Positions 27,153-37,492 of a DNA stretch of 64,000 bases are shown one piece after another. This DNA is from CALAGB01 sp963713965 (GTDB taxonomy: Bacteria > Chloroflexota > Chloroflexia > Thermomicrobiales > Thermomicrobiaceae): NCBI GenBank assembly GCA_963713965.1, contig OY970217.1:372001-436000 (forward strand), written 5' to 3'. The notes below the pieces were generated by a model. That model was given only the letters and a program-made list of their open reading frames with translations, was not told where the DNA came from and searched no databases. Position numbers and translations under genes: made by a program. Positions within the stretch are counted from its first letter, which is position 1, and each line of letters opens with the position of its first letter.

Positions 27153-28388
27153 TCAGCGAGCCGCTGAAGCGGAGATCTCGCTTAGCCCCGCAGCGTCTCG
27201 CAGGACTTCGACCTTATCGGTCTTCTCCCAGGGAAGGTCAAGATCCGGTCGTCCGAAGTGACCGTAAGCGGCAACCTGGCGATAGATCGGCCGCATTAAA
27301 TCCAGATCTCGGATGATAGCTCCAGGGCGCAGATCGAAATATTGGTCGATGAGCTTGACGATCAAATCTTCATCGACGTGCTCGGTGCCGAAGGTCTCAA
27401 CGTGCAGCGAGACAGGATGCGCCACACCGATCGCGTACGAGATCTGCAATTCGAAACGGTCCGCGAGTCCTGCCGCGACGACGTTCTTGGCCACATAGCG
27501 CGCGGCATAAGCGCCGGAGCGGTCCACCTTTGTCGGATCTTTGCCCGAGAAAGCGCCACCGCCGTGGCGAGCCATCCCGCCATAGGTATCGACGATGATC
27601 TTGCGTCCGGTCAGGCCAGCGTCTCCCATCGGACCGCCGATGGAGAAACCGCCGCTCGGATTGATGAGGATGCGCGTATTGCCGTCAAGAAACTCGGCGG
27701 GGATGATCTCTTGCACCACTCCTTCGGTCAACTCGTCGCGCAGCCTGCGTTGCGTCACGGCCGGATCGTGTTGCGCCGAGATAACGACCGTCTGAACGCG
27801 GGCAGGCTTACCGTGTTGATACTCAACGGTCACCTGACTCTTGCCGTCCGGGCGGAGATACGAGATTTCGCCCGACTTCCGAGCCTCAGCCAATCGCCGA
27901 GTTAATTTGTGAGCCAGCGAGATGGTAAGAGGCATCATTTCAGGCGTCTCGTTGCAGGCGAAGCCGATCATCATGCCCTGGTCACCGGCGCCGATCAGGT
28001 CCAGCGGATCTTGCCCGTCCGCCTCCCGCGTCTCAAGCGACCGGCTCACCCCTTCGTCGATCTCCTTCGACTGCTCCTTGATCGACGTGATGACACCCGT
28101 CGTCTCGGCATCGAACCCGTACTTGGCACGAGTGTAGCCAACTTCTTCAATGGTTCTCCGGGCCACGGCCGGGATGTCGACGTAGGTGTCGGTGGTGATC
28201 TCGCCGAAGACCAGAATCAGCCCCGTCGTTGCCGACGTCTCGCAGGCAACGCGAGCATCTGGATCCTCTGCGATGATCGCGTCCAGCACCGCATCTGAAA
28301 TTTGATCGCAGAGCTTGTCGGGGTGCCCCTCAGTGACTGACTCCGACGTAAAGAGTGTCTGTGCTGAACGTGTGAAACTCGTGCTCAC
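27153..28388 (-). CDS. metK: S-adenosylmethionine synthase
   Basis: 411 residues, full length. FTSESVTEGHPDKLCDQISDA opens the N-terminal domain, GAGDQGMMIGFA is the ATP-binding segment, and GGGAFSGKDPTKVDRS the phosphate-binding loop. It makes S-adenosylmethionine from methionine and ATP in the cytoplasm. The start is GTG 28388, with GGAAGG six bases upstream. It follows ahcY by 45 bases, so the SAM-I riboswitch in front of ahcY probably controls this gene as well. Confidence 0.97.
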   Translation of the reverse strand: MSTSFTRSAQTLFTSESVTEGHPDKLCDQISDAVLDAIIAEDPDARVACETSATTGLILVFGEITTDTYVDIPAVARRTIEEVGYTRAKYGFDAETTGVITSIKEQSKEIDEGVSRSLETREADGQDPLDLIGAGDQGMMIGFACNETPEMMPLTISLAHKLTRRLAEARKSGEISYLRPDGKSQVTVEYQHGKPARVQTVVISAQHDPAVTQRRLRDELTEGVVQEIIPAEFLDGNTRILINPSGGFSIGGPMGDAGLTGRKIIVDTYGGMARHGGGAFSGKDPTKVDRSGAYAARYVAKNVVAAGLADRFELQISYAIGVAHPVSLHVETFGTEHVDEDLIVKLIDQYFDLRPGAIIRDLDLMRPIYRQVAAYGHFGRPDLDLPWEKTDKVEVLRDAAGLSEISASAAR

Positions 28389-28433
28389 GAACCACCTTCC
28401 CTAAACTTCACCCGCATTGATTGAACGTCGTCA

Positions 28434-29708
28434 TTAGGTTCCGGACTGCCAGGAGTTGAGATAGCGCTCCTGCTCGGGTGTGAGTGTGTCGATCGTGATC
28501 TTCATGCTATGCAGTTTGAGCGCGGCGATCTCTTCGTCAATGTGCCGTGGAACCGAGTGAACGACGTTGTTGAGCTTTCCTGTTTCTTGCACCAGATACG
28601 CGCAGGAGAGCGCTTGGTTGGCGAAGCTCATATCCATGACGCTGGCGGGATGCCCTTCGGCACTCGCCAGGTTGATCAGTCGCCCTTCGCCAAGTACAAC
28701 AATGCCGCGACTCAAGGTCAGCCTGTACTCTTCGACAAACGGCCGCAATTGCCGTCGTCCCTCGGCCGCCATTTCGTCAAGCATATGCAGGTTGATCTCT
28801 GAGTTGAAGTGCCCGGCGTTGGCGACAATGGCGCCGTCTTTCATGCGCTCGAAATGTGCGCGGTCGATGACGTTGATGTCGCCCGTTGCCGTCACGAAGA
28901 TATCGCCAATGCTTGACGCCTCTTCCATGGTCGTGACGACGAACCCATCCATCACCGCTTCAAGGGCACGAACTGGATTCACCTCGGTCACGATGACGTG
29001 AGAACCCATGCCGCGAGCGCGCATCGCAATGCCGCGGCCGCACCAGCCATACCCGGCAACGACCATGGTCTTGCCGGCCAACAAGATGTTGGTGGCACGA
29101 ATGATCCCGTCGAGCGTGCTTTGCCCGGTGCCGTAACGGTTGTCGAAGAAATGCTTGGTGTCGGCGTCGTTGACCGCGATGACCGGGAACGCCAGGACAC
29201 CGTCATTTTCCATCGCTCGCAACCGAATCACGCCCGTGGTCGTCTCTTCAGTTGAGCCGATCATGTCCTTAAGAAGCTCTTTGCGATCCTGATGCAGGTT
29301 GGTGACAACGTCAGCACCATCGTCGATGACGATGTTCGGTCGGTGCCGCAAAGCGTTTTGAATGTGTCGGTAGTAGGTTTCGCCGTCTTCGCCTTTGATC
29401 GCGTAGACCTGGAATCCGTCCGAGACCAGCGCTGCCGCCACGTCATCCTGGGTCGAAAGGGGATTACTGGCACAGATGACCGCGTCTGCTCCTCCCGCCT
29501 TCAACGTGTAGGCAAGATTCGCGGTCTCACTGGTGACATGAACGCATGCGACGATTCGGACGCCGGCAAGAGGCTTGTTGCGTTCGAATCGCTGCCGGAT
29601 CAACTCCAACACGGGCATCTCGCGGGCGGCCCAGGAGATTCGTCGCTTTCCGTCCTCCGCAAGGCCAATATCGCGAATGTCGAATCGCGCCTCGGCGGTT
29701 TCGCTCAC
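28434..29708 (-). CDS. ahcY: Adenosylhomocysteinase
   Basis: About 424 residues. The substrate domain includes NLAYTLKAGGADAVICASNPLS, the NAD domain VVAGYGWCGRGIAMRARGMG, and the C-terminus GRLINLASAEGHPASVMDMSFANQAL. It hydrolyses S-adenosylhomocysteine to adenosine and homocysteine, closing the methyl cycle with metK downstream. GTG 29708 has AGAGG at a better distance than the in-frame GTG 29714. A SAM-I riboswitch and terminator precede it. Confidence 0.96.
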   Translation of the reverse strand: MSETAEARFDIRDIGLAEDGKRRISWAAREMPVLELIRQRFERNKPLAGVRIVACVHVTSETANLAYTLKAGGADAVICASNPLSTQDDVAAALVSDGFQVYAIKGEDGETYYRHIQNALRHRPNIVIDDGADVVTNLHQDRKELLKDMIGSTEETTTGVIRLRAMENDGVLAFPVIAVNDADTKHFFDNRYGTGQSTLDGIIRATNILLAGKTMVVAGYGWCGRGIAMRARGMGSHVIVTEVNPVRALEAVMDGFVVTTMEEASSIGDIFVTATGDINVIDRAHFERMKDGAIVANAGHFNSEINLHMLDEMAAEGRRQLRPFVEEYRLTLSRGIVVLGEGRLINLASAEGHPASVMDMSFANQALSCAYLVQETGKLNNVVHSVPRHIDEEIAALKLHSMKITIDTLTPEQERYLNSWQSGT

Positions 29709-29854
29709 GGGCACCTCTTCTCAGTAACGGGTGAATCAGTCCTATGCGAACTGGTCCCCTGTGCGTTCGCTGCGAGCAGCATTAATCGTTCAAATATGGC
29801 GCGAGATGAAGGCTTGGCGGCATGCAGGGCGGGCATAGATGGGTCTGGATGGCA

Positions 29855-29887
29855 CAAAAAAACAGCCACTCGTGAGCGAGAAGCCGT
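29855..29887 (-). terminator. Riboswitch-linked intrinsic terminator ahead of ahcY
   Basis: On the minus strand CGGCTTCTCG-CTCA-CGAGTGGCTG forms a hairpin with one mismatch and two G-U pairs, followed by a run of T (minus strand of 29856-29862). It lies just after the SAM-I aptamer, the position expected for the expression platform: ligand binding should favour it and stop transcription of ahcY-metK. Confidence 0.8.
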
Positions 29888-29902
29888 TAGACTTCCTACT
29901 CA

Positions 29903-30010
29903 CTCTCATCTGTCAGCGACGCCATCGCTGCCGGAATTGGCACCAAACAGTCACCTGTCGGTTGCCGGGCTTCCTCGGGCCGTTCCCTCCACCACTCGGG
30001 ATAAGAGAGA
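29903..30010 (-). promoter_or_regulatory. SAM-I (S-box) riboswitch aptamer
   Basis: Reading the minus strand, the P1 strand CTCTCTTATC is followed by GAGTGGTGGAGGGA, CGGCCC, GAAGCCCGGCAACC, GGTGCCAATTCC and finally GATGAGAG, which closes P1. Order and spacing match the SAM-I consensus. It precedes ahcY-metK, the pathway that makes and recycles the ligand, and is followed by a terminator, so it is an OFF switch at high S-adenosylmethionine. Confidence 0.95.
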
Positions 30011-30028
30011 GCAATATTCATTTTCCGC

Positions 30029-30057
30029 ACTATAACACAGCAGTTGAGGCCGAACAA
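30029..30057 (-). promoter_or_regulatory. Sigma-70-type promoter of the riboswitch operon
   Basis: Minus-strand TTGTTC (30052-30057), 17-base spacer, TATAGT (30029-30034), about 20 bases before the riboswitch P1. Position and spacing fit a housekeeping promoter. Confidence 0.7.
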
Positions 30058-30064
30058 TCCGAGC

Positions 30065-31717
30065 TCAATGCCGTCGCTGAGCGCCCAGAGATGCCGCGGC
30101 GGCTGTCACCTCGTCGATTGGAACGTCGCTGGTAACTTCGACCGACCCGGCCTCACGAGTGAGTAAAATCCACGTCAATTGGCCGTTTACGGCCTTCTTG
30201 TCCGACGATAGTCGTTCGATGACGTCGTCAAGGTCGCCCACGAAGCGCGACGGCAATCCGACCTTTTCCAAGAGTCGGTTTTGTCGCTTCGCCACGCCCT
30301 CAGTCGAACGTCCAATGCGTACCGAAATGTCTGCGGCAGCACGCATGCCTAGAGCGATGGCCTCACCATGATGGTAGCGATAGCCGGAGGCCTCCATGGC
30401 ATGGCCCAACGTATGGCCATAATTCAGCACCCGCCGCAAGCCGGTCTCTTTTTCATCAGCCTGAACTACGGATCGCTTAATCAGCACGTTGCGCCGCACG
30501 ACGTCCGCGACGAACTCCGGCTGCACCCAGCTCTCGAACGGCGTCTGTTCGAGCAAATCAAGCAATGGTGTTCCAGCGTGTCCGGTCGCGGTCGATTCAA
30601 TCATGGCGTGCTTGATGATCTCTGCCCATCCGCCACGAACTTCTCGTTCAGGGAGCGTTTCCAGGACCTTCGGATCGGCGACGACGAGCTGAGGCTGATA
30701 GAAGGCGCCGATCAGGTTCTTGCCGCGTTTATGGTTCACGCCGGTTTTGCCACCCACGCTGCTGTCGACCATCGCGAGCAAGGAAGTGGGCACCTGAATC
30801 AGACCCACGCCGCGAAGCGCGATCGCCGCGGCAAACCCCGCAAGATCGCCGATCACGCCGCCTCCGAGCGCGACCACGACGTCACGACGATCGACCTTAC
30901 CGTCCATCAAGCGGTCCAGGAGGCCAGAAACCCGGTCGAATGCCTTGCTCGACTCCCCAGCTGGAACGTCGATACGCTCGACCGCGAACTCACTCGCGGC
31001 CAGCGCTGTTGAAACCAATGTCGCCCAGAGAGGACCGACGTTGCTGTCAGAGATCACCCACGCACGGCGAGACTGCGGGAATCTTTGACGTGCCAGTTGG
31101 CCGATTGAATTGAGCACGCCCGGACCAACATACAGGTCGGAGCGGCCGTTCGGTGTGCCGATAGTCCCAATAGGCAAACGAACTGAGCCTGATTCGACTC
31201 GAGTAATTGCTGAAAGTATTTCGGCTGCGACCGTGTCGAGACTCTTGTTGGATGTATCAACGGAGACGTCCGCCTGCCGATAAAACGGCGCGCGTTCGCG
31301 CCACATTTTATCGAGTGAATGTTTTGGATCGGACGCCTGCAGCAATGGCCGGAGCGCGTCAGGATCGGATTCGCTCTGAGACGAGAGGCGCGAGAGAAGT
31401 TGATTCGAGTCGGCCAGAATATGCACGATCAGGCTTTCCGGCCGCATCACGAGCCAATTGCGTTCGTCAAGCACCGCGCCTCCGCCGGTCGCGATCACGC
31501 ATTTGTCTTGCGAACACGCGGACGCCAGGCAGCCTCGCTCGAATGTGCGAAAGACATCCTCGCCGAATCTCTCAAATATCGCCGGTATCGGCATGCCCGA
31601 ACGACGGATGATCTCGTCATCGACGTCGATGGCAGTGAAACCGAGTCTTGCTGCCAGTTCGCACGCCACGGCGGACTTGCCCGACCCACTGAGTCCGATC
31701 AGAATGATTCGTTTCAC
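30065..31717 (-). CDS. aroKB: Fused shikimate kinase - 3-dehydroquinate synthase
   Basis: 550 residues. Residues 1-165 are shikimate kinase: GLSGSGKS P-loop (8-15), AIDVDDEII, and ATGGGAVL. Residues ~185-550 are 3-dehydroquinate synthase: VVALGGGVIGDLAGFAAA, DSSVGGKTGVNH, GGWAEIIKHAMI and the zinc-binding GHTLGHAMEASG...HHGEAIALGM. The one polypeptide carries two non-adjacent steps of the shikimate pathway (DAHP to dehydroquinate; shikimate to shikimate-3-phosphate). Both active sites look complete. ATG 31717 has GAGG six bases upstream. Confidence 0.95.
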   Translation of the reverse strand: MKRIILIGLSGSGKSAVACELAARLGFTAIDVDDEIIRRSGMPIPAIFERFGEDVFRTFERGCLASACSQDKCVIATGGGAVLDERNWLVMRPESLIVHILADSNQLLSRLSSQSESDPDALRPLLQASDPKHSLDKMWRERAPFYRQADVSVDTSNKSLDTVAAEILSAITRVESGSVRLPIGTIGTPNGRSDLYVGPGVLNSIGQLARQRFPQSRRAWVISDSNVGPLWATLVSTALAASEFAVERIDVPAGESSKAFDRVSGLLDRLMDGKVDRRDVVVALGGGVIGDLAGFAAAIALRGVGLIQVPTSLLAMVDSSVGGKTGVNHKRGKNLIGAFYQPQLVVADPKVLETLPEREVRGGWAEIIKHAMIESTATGHAGTPLLDLLEQTPFESWVQPEFVADVVRRNVLIKRSVVQADEKETGLRRVLNYGHTLGHAMEASGYRYHHGEAIALGMRAAADISVRIGRSTEGVAKRQNRLLEKVGLPSRFVGDLDDVIERLSSDKKAVNGQLTWILLTREAGSVEVTSDVPIDEVTAAAASLGAQRRH

Positions 31718-31771
31718 GTGCAGCCTCGCGGAAATCCAAATTCAATGGCCATCGACGATTGGCCGGGTCCG

Positions 31772-31777
31772 ATTATA
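31772..31777 (-). promoter_or_regulatory. -10 hexamer upstream of aroKB
   Basis: Minus-strand TATAAT, 55 bases before the aroKB start. No good -35 hexamer stands 16-18 bases further upstream, so the assignment rests on the -10 alone. Confidence 0.4.
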
Positions 31778-32111
31778 CGCGGGTCGCGTTCGTTTCTTCA
31801 CGAAAGAATCAGGTGGTTTCCGCGATTACACTGGAAAATTGAGGCTGGCGGCAACGACTTTGCTGTATGTATTCAATGAGGGACCGAGCCAAGCTGGCAT
31901 GACCGACAGCGCCGACGCGTCGGTGTGGCCGACTTTTCACGGGAGAATCGATGCCCAGGCGACCGTTCGGTTGAGAGTCGGCGGCAACTGCGCGGCCGGT
32001 TCTATAGCGACTGCACCGCCGGGGTATAAGAGTCTGTTCGGCAACATGGAGGTCGGAGCCGACTCCAAGGCCGGATGTTGACAGAGGCTAAACAACATTT
32101 GGATCTATCGC

Positions 32112-32117
32112 TATAAT
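32112..32117 (+). promoter_or_regulatory. -10 hexamer upstream of the NtrC-type gene
   Basis: Perfect TATAAT 89 bases before the chosen start. At a 17-base spacing the -35 position reads TAAACA, a weak match; a TTGACA further upstream (32079-32084) is too distant (27 bases). Confidence 0.5.
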
Positions 32118-32205
32118 GTAATTATCGTGTGCCACAATGTCAGGGCTTCTTGTGCACGCGCCAGCCTCTGCCAACATGAATGCGAATCGCACGGGAAGAG
32201 AGCAG

Positions 32206-33600
<1,395 letters not shown>

Positions 33601-33618
33601 TTGAATCGAAACAACTGA

Positions 33619-33647
33619 CCGGCTGGCAGTGCCAGCCGGTTTCGTTT
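33619..33647 (+). terminator. Intrinsic terminator of the NtrC-type gene
   Basis: Perfect nine-base stem CCGGCTGGC-AGT-GCCAGCCGG followed by TTTCGTTT, 18 bases after the stop codon. Confidence 0.85.
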
Positions 33648-33667
33648 GCACGGATGTTGTTTGGACG

Positions 33668-34699
33668 CTAGCCCGTCGCCGTCGCTTCGTCCGGCTCATC
33701 ACCACCTGACCGTCGCCCGGGACGCAGGGAGCGCAACCTGCCGGGCTTGATGGGATTTTTGCGAAGCGTCTCGAGCGCTTGAGCATAGAGTTCGCGTACC
33801 TGCGCTCGATTCAGACGCTCTCCACGTTCGAAGTAGACCTGCGCCGACTCTCCGATAACCCAGGTACCCGCGAACGCAATGGCAACTTTAGGCACCGTTC
33901 CGATGGCGAGCGGCAGCAGCGTTACGACCTCGCGCGCCACCGTACGCCAGGCTAGCCCCGCGCCAACCACAGGAGTCATCTCCGCGTAGATGCGCCAACG
34001 ATTATCAAGATCACGTCCGTTGACCGCGGCCAGTTTGAAGATGAGCATCAGCTGGTTCTTGGTCAAGACGATGAAGTCCGCTCCCACGCTGAAGGCCGTG
34101 CCGATCACCGGAACGACTGATGGGATGTTCGACACCAAGGCGAACTCCGCGTTGACTGTCGACGTCTCGGATATGAGTTGCCGGGCACACGCCGATTTCA
34201 TCGAAGGGATATATCGGCCAATCGCCATGGCTCGATCGTCGGCACAGTCAGCGATACGTCGACGCAATGCTTCGATGTCTTTCTGAGCATCGACATGCGG
34301 GAGGTGTTCCACCATCCGCAGCGGCTCTTTGACGCGCCGGAAGAGCTCTCGCCATTGCCGCGCGACACCTGAGTCCAGCGGTCCCACGGTCAGAATCACG
34401 TCATAGTGCAGCGGATCAATGTCTCGGTCCGCATATGACCGAACGTGAACGAACTCTTCATTGTTGGGACCGAAGACCGATTTTGCCGTCTCCACGGCAA
34501 GTTCGGGACGAGTCGAGATCACCAAGATGCGGGGTGGCATGCGCGCTTCGGTCTCAAGATCGTCGAAGCTTATCTCGCGAAGCACGCTGACAAAGTCGCG
34601 GATTCCCACCTGAAGTTGCCTTTCCTGATATTGGTCGGGACGCTGGCGGAGGTTGATCGTTAATCGGGGATTGCGTTGAACAATGCGTGGTCTCTTCAC
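33668..34699 (-). CDS. DUF697 (YcjF-like) membrane-associated protein
   Basis: 343 residues. The N-terminal half is soluble with an alpha/beta look (PPRILVISTRPELAVETAKSVFG, VILTVGPLDSG) but lacks a P-loop. The C-terminal half has the DUF697 pattern: VPVIGTAFSVGADFIVLTKNQLMLIFKLAAVNGRDL, TVAREVVTLLPL, and AFAGTWVIGESAQVYFERG, with hydrophobic helices. DUF697 often follows small GTPase domains; here the GTPase motifs seem absent. Function unknown. It starts 18 bases after moeA. GTG 34699 is the chosen start, with no obvious ribosome site. Confidence 0.65.
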   Translation of the reverse strand: MKRPRIVQRNPRLTINLRQRPDQYQERQLQVGIRDFVSVLREISFDDLETEARMPPRILVISTRPELAVETAKSVFGPNNEEFVHVRSYADRDIDPLHYDVILTVGPLDSGVARQWRELFRRVKEPLRMVEHLPHVDAQKDIEALRRRIADCADDRAMAIGRYIPSMKSACARQLISETSTVNAEFALVSNIPSVVPVIGTAFSVGADFIVLTKNQLMLIFKLAAVNGRDLDNRWRIYAEMTPVVGAGLAWRTVAREVVTLLPLAIGTVPKVAIAFAGTWVIGESAQVYFERGERLNRAQVRELYAQALETLRKNPIKPGRLRSLRPGRRSGGDEPDEATATG

Positions 34700-34717
34700 C
34701 GTCGCGTTAGAGGCGAT

Positions 34718-35962
34718 TCATTCATGGTCGATCATTTCGATTTCAACGGTTGATCCGGCGGGAACGTATTCTATATCTTCAGCGCAAACGATGAAGCAAT
34801 TTGCTCGCGCCAGACCGGCGAGCGAGCCGCTCCCCTGTCCTGGGACTGGACTTACGAGCAACTCTTCTCCTTCTCGACGCGCCACCGCTCTCACAAAATT
34901 GCGTCGCCCGCCGAGGTTCCACAGTTCGGTGCCGAGACGAGCTTTCATGTTCGACGTCACGACGTACGGCATTCCAAGCATCCGCCTGATGATCGGTATA
35001 CCAAACTGCGAGAAGGTGACTGCCGCGGCAACCGGATTACCGGGAAGCCCCAGGAGCGGAGTCTCTCCAATGAATCCATACGCCATTGGCTTGCCAGGCT
35101 TTATACCGACCTGCCAAAGTTCGATCGCTCCCTCGCGTTGAAGCACGTTCTTGACCAGGTCAAAGTCGCCGACTGAAACGCCGCCACAGGTGACGATGAG
35201 GTCGGCTGTCTGCCCTTCGCAAATCTTACACTTTATGTCATGTTCGGAGTCGCGCGCGATGCCGAGCAGGCGCGGCGATGCTCCGGCGCGACGGATCATG
35301 GCGGCGATGAGAACGCTGTTGCTATCACGAACCTGTCCCGGTCGAAGTTCTGGGCCAATAGGGACGACCTCATCACCTGTGGACAGGACAGCGACGACCG
35401 GACGACGAATCACCGTGACTTGCTCGTGGTTGAGTGCGGCCAGAAGTCCGAGTTGCGCCGGTCCGAGCACGATTCCGCGCTCGAGAACGCGCGATCCAGA
35501 GGAGACGTCTTCTCCCGCCTGGCGCACGTTTTGCCATTCGACGCAGGGAGTAATCAGCTCAATTGACATCGGTTCCGAGTTCGGATCTTCGGACTCGCGA
35601 TGTCTATCGATAAGCCGCACGTCCTCGAAACGAACAACCGCCGTCGCGCCTTCCGGCACGGGAGCGCCGGTCATGATGCGTACGGCGGTTTCTGGTTCCA
35701 CCCGCATCTCGGCAGGGTGGCCGGCAACCGATTCGCCGCGAACGTCGAGACGCACGGGAGTCGAGCCTGAAGCTCCGCGCAAATCCTCCCAGCGCACGGC
35801 GTAGCCATCCATGGCGGAGTTGCGGAATGGAGGGAGATTCACGTCAGCGATGACGGCTTTCGCTAGCACGAGGCCAAGCGCCTCGAGCAGGTCAAGTTTA
35901 GTGGGTTCAAGTGGACAAATGTGGGAGAGGATGCGGTCGCGAGCCTCGTCAACGCTCAGCAT
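34718..35962 (-). CDS. moeA: Molybdopterin molybdotransferase
   Basis: 414 residues of MoeA: LPPFRNSAMDGYAV, TVRIMTGAPVPEGATAVV, VLSTGDEVVPIG, and LLGLPGNPVAAAVTF. It inserts molybdate into adenylated molybdopterin to finish the molybdenum cofactor. ATG 35962 has AAAGGG nine bases upstream. It lies 54 bases after mdh on the same strand, with the DUF697 gene after it, so the three may be cotranscribed. Confidence 0.95.
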   Translation of the reverse strand: MLSVDEARDRILSHICPLEPTKLDLLEALGLVLAKAVIADVNLPPFRNSAMDGYAVRWEDLRGASGSTPVRLDVRGESVAGHPAEMRVEPETAVRIMTGAPVPEGATAVVRFEDVRLIDRHRESEDPNSEPMSIELITPCVEWQNVRQAGEDVSSGSRVLERGIVLGPAQLGLLAALNHEQVTVIRRPVVAVLSTGDEVVPIGPELRPGQVRDSNSVLIAAMIRRAGASPRLLGIARDSEHDIKCKICEGQTADLIVTCGGVSVGDFDLVKNVLQREGAIELWQVGIKPGKPMAYGFIGETPLLGLPGNPVAAAVTFSQFGIPIIRRMLGMPYVVTSNMKARLGTELWNLGGRRNFVRAVARREGEELLVSPVPGQGSGSLAGLARANCFIVCAEDIEYVPAGSTVEIEMIDHE

Positions 35963-36016
35963 GAATTGGAACCCTTTCAGCGGAGCGAAAGAGATACGAG
36001 GCTCGCGCCTTCACGT

Positions 36017-36955
36017 TTACGATTCCTGCTTGAGTCGCTCCATGACGGAGACGAGCTCCTGAACGGCCCCGGCCGACTTGTGCAGCGCGGCACGCTCTTC
36101 GTCGGACAGCTCAATCTCAAACACGCTCTTGACACCGCCCGTTCCGAGCTTGGCTGGCACGCCGACGTACAGATCATTGAGCCCATATTCGCCGGTCAGA
36201 TAAGCGCTGCAGGCGACCACTCGGTTCTCATCCAGGAGCACCGCCTCGACCATGTCGACCACCGAGGCGGCCGGCGCGTAGTAGGCGCTGGTGCCAAGGA
36301 GCTTGACGATCTCACCGCCGCCATCACGAGTGCGCTGCACGATCGAATCGATGCGCTCTGCGGAAATGAGCTGCGAGATCGGGATACCCGCCACTGATGA
36401 GTAACGAGTCAGCGGAACCATGGTGTCCCCGTGTCCGCCGAGCACGAATGCATTCACGTCCTTGGGCGATACGCCGAGCTCCATGGCGATGAACGTTCTG
36501 AAGCGCGCAGAATCGAGGACGCCGGCCTGGCCGAGCACGCGCTTGGAGTCAAACTTGGACGTCTCCAGCGCTACGTGGCACATGGCGTCGAGCGGGTTGG
36601 TGACGACGATAATCACGGCGTCTGGTGAGTTCTTGGCCGCCTGCTCGGTGACGCTGCGCACGATGTTCATGTTTACGCGCAGTAGATCGTCTCGGCTCAT
36701 GCCTGGCTTGCGCGGAGAACCTGACGTGATGACCACCACATCCGATCCAGCCGTCGCCGAATAGTCATTGGAGCCAGTGACCGCGATGTCATAGCCGATG
36801 ACAGGACCGGCCTCGGCGAGATCGAGCGCCTTGCCCTGCGGTAGATTCTCGACGATATCGACCAAGACAACGTCCGCAATGTTCCGTTGTGCCAGATACT
36901 GAGCAGTCGTGGCGCCAACCATTCCGGCGCCGATTACCGTGACTTTCGAGCGCAT
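36017..36955 (-). CDS. mdh: Malate dehydrogenase (LDH-like family)
   Basis: 312 residues. GAGMVGATTAQYLAQR is the NAD-binding loop, LVDIVENLPQGKALD supplies the adenosine-binding Asp, GSPRKPGMSRDDLL carries the Arg pair that selects malate over lactate, and VLGGHGDTMVPL holds the catalytic His. It interconverts malate and oxaloacetate. ATG 36955 is supported by GGAG five bases upstream; the frame continues 75 codons further upstream without a site or family similarity. Confidence 0.94.
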   Translation of the reverse strand: MRSKVTVIGAGMVGATTAQYLAQRNIADVVLVDIVENLPQGKALDLAEAGPVIGYDIAVTGSNDYSATAGSDVVVITSGSPRKPGMSRDDLLRVNMNIVRSVTEQAAKNSPDAVIIVVTNPLDAMCHVALETSKFDSKRVLGQAGVLDSARFRTFIAMELGVSPKDVNAFVLGGHGDTMVPLTRYSSVAGIPISQLISAERIDSIVQRTRDGGGEIVKLLGTSAYYAPAASVVDMVEAVLLDENRVVACSAYLTGEYGLNDLYVGVPAKLGTGGVKSVFEIELSDEERAALHKSAGAVQELVSVMERLKQES

Positions 36956-37354
36956 CTCTTCTCCACTTCCCGTTCGTGAGTCGAACGTGCCTGTCATCTT
37001 TGGAACGTAGTATCGCCCGCGGGCCATCGCCGAACCAGACGAAGACGTGCACCTGGCAGCATTGGATTGATGGCTCAGAGGACGCTTTTCAATCCGCCTC
37101 GCATCATAGCATAGCCCCATCACCAGCCCGGAAAAGTCGTGAAAAATCCAACGCAAAAAGCGCTCCGGGGCATGCGTCAAGTCGCGTCCGCGACGCGGGA
37201 AAACTCGATCGCCAAGGGCGCCGCGAGCCTTGATCGCCTCGATTATCCTGTGCTATACTGCGAGACGCTTGCGCACCATCAAGCCGGGTAAGCAACTGCG
37301 ATTTCGATGGCAGCTAACCGGTGATCGGTGCGGGAACGCAGGCGAAGTGAATAG
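36956..37354. other. Divergent region between mdh and tRNA-Leu
   Basis: About 400 bases with the mdh leader on the minus strand and the tRNA/rnpB promoter (37230-37259) on the plus strand. A minus-strand TATGAT (37103-37108) could be the mdh -10, but no clear -35 accompanies it. Confidence 0.45.
37230..37259 (+). promoter_or_regulatory. Promoter of the tRNA-Leu / rnpB / tRNA-His cluster
   Basis: TTGATC (37230-37235), 18-base spacer, TATACT (37254-37259), 95 bases before tRNA-Leu. All three RNA genes lie on the same strand within 570 bases. Confidence 0.65.
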
Positions 37355-37441
37355 GCCGAAGTGGCGGAATCGGCAGACGCGCTACGTTCAGGGCGTAGTG
37401 GGCTTTAGCCCGTGGGAGTTCAAGTCTCCCCTTCGGCACCA
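37355..37441 (+). tRNA. tRNA-Leu (anticodon CAG)
   Basis: GCCGAAG pairs with CTTCGGC to close the acceptor stem; anticodon stem CTACG/CGTAG encloses TTCAGGG, giving CAG. A long variable arm (class II) and TTCAAGT in the T arm are visible. A73 and CCA are encoded. 87 bases. Confidence 0.95.
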
Positions 37442-37492
37442 CCGGCCGGCTGCTCGTCCTTGATGAGCGGCCGAACTTAACAACTGAGTGAT

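Larger units (their letters stand above)
31718..32205. other. Divergent intergenic region between aroKB and the NtrC-type gene
   Basis: 488 bases carrying a minus-strand TATAAT (31772-31777) for aroKB and a plus-strand TATAAT (32112-32117) for the activator gene. I searched it by eye for riboswitch consensus elements and saw none; several GC-rich inverted repeats are present between 31900 and 32080 but do not form a known motif. Confidence 0.5.

Noticed and set aside
31458..32081. 207-codon frame antisense to aroKB
   Set aside because: Shadow of the strongly supported aroKB coding frame.
32079..32117. TTGACA plus TATAAT as one promoter
   Set aside because: The spacing between them is 27 bases, too long for a sigma-70 promoter.
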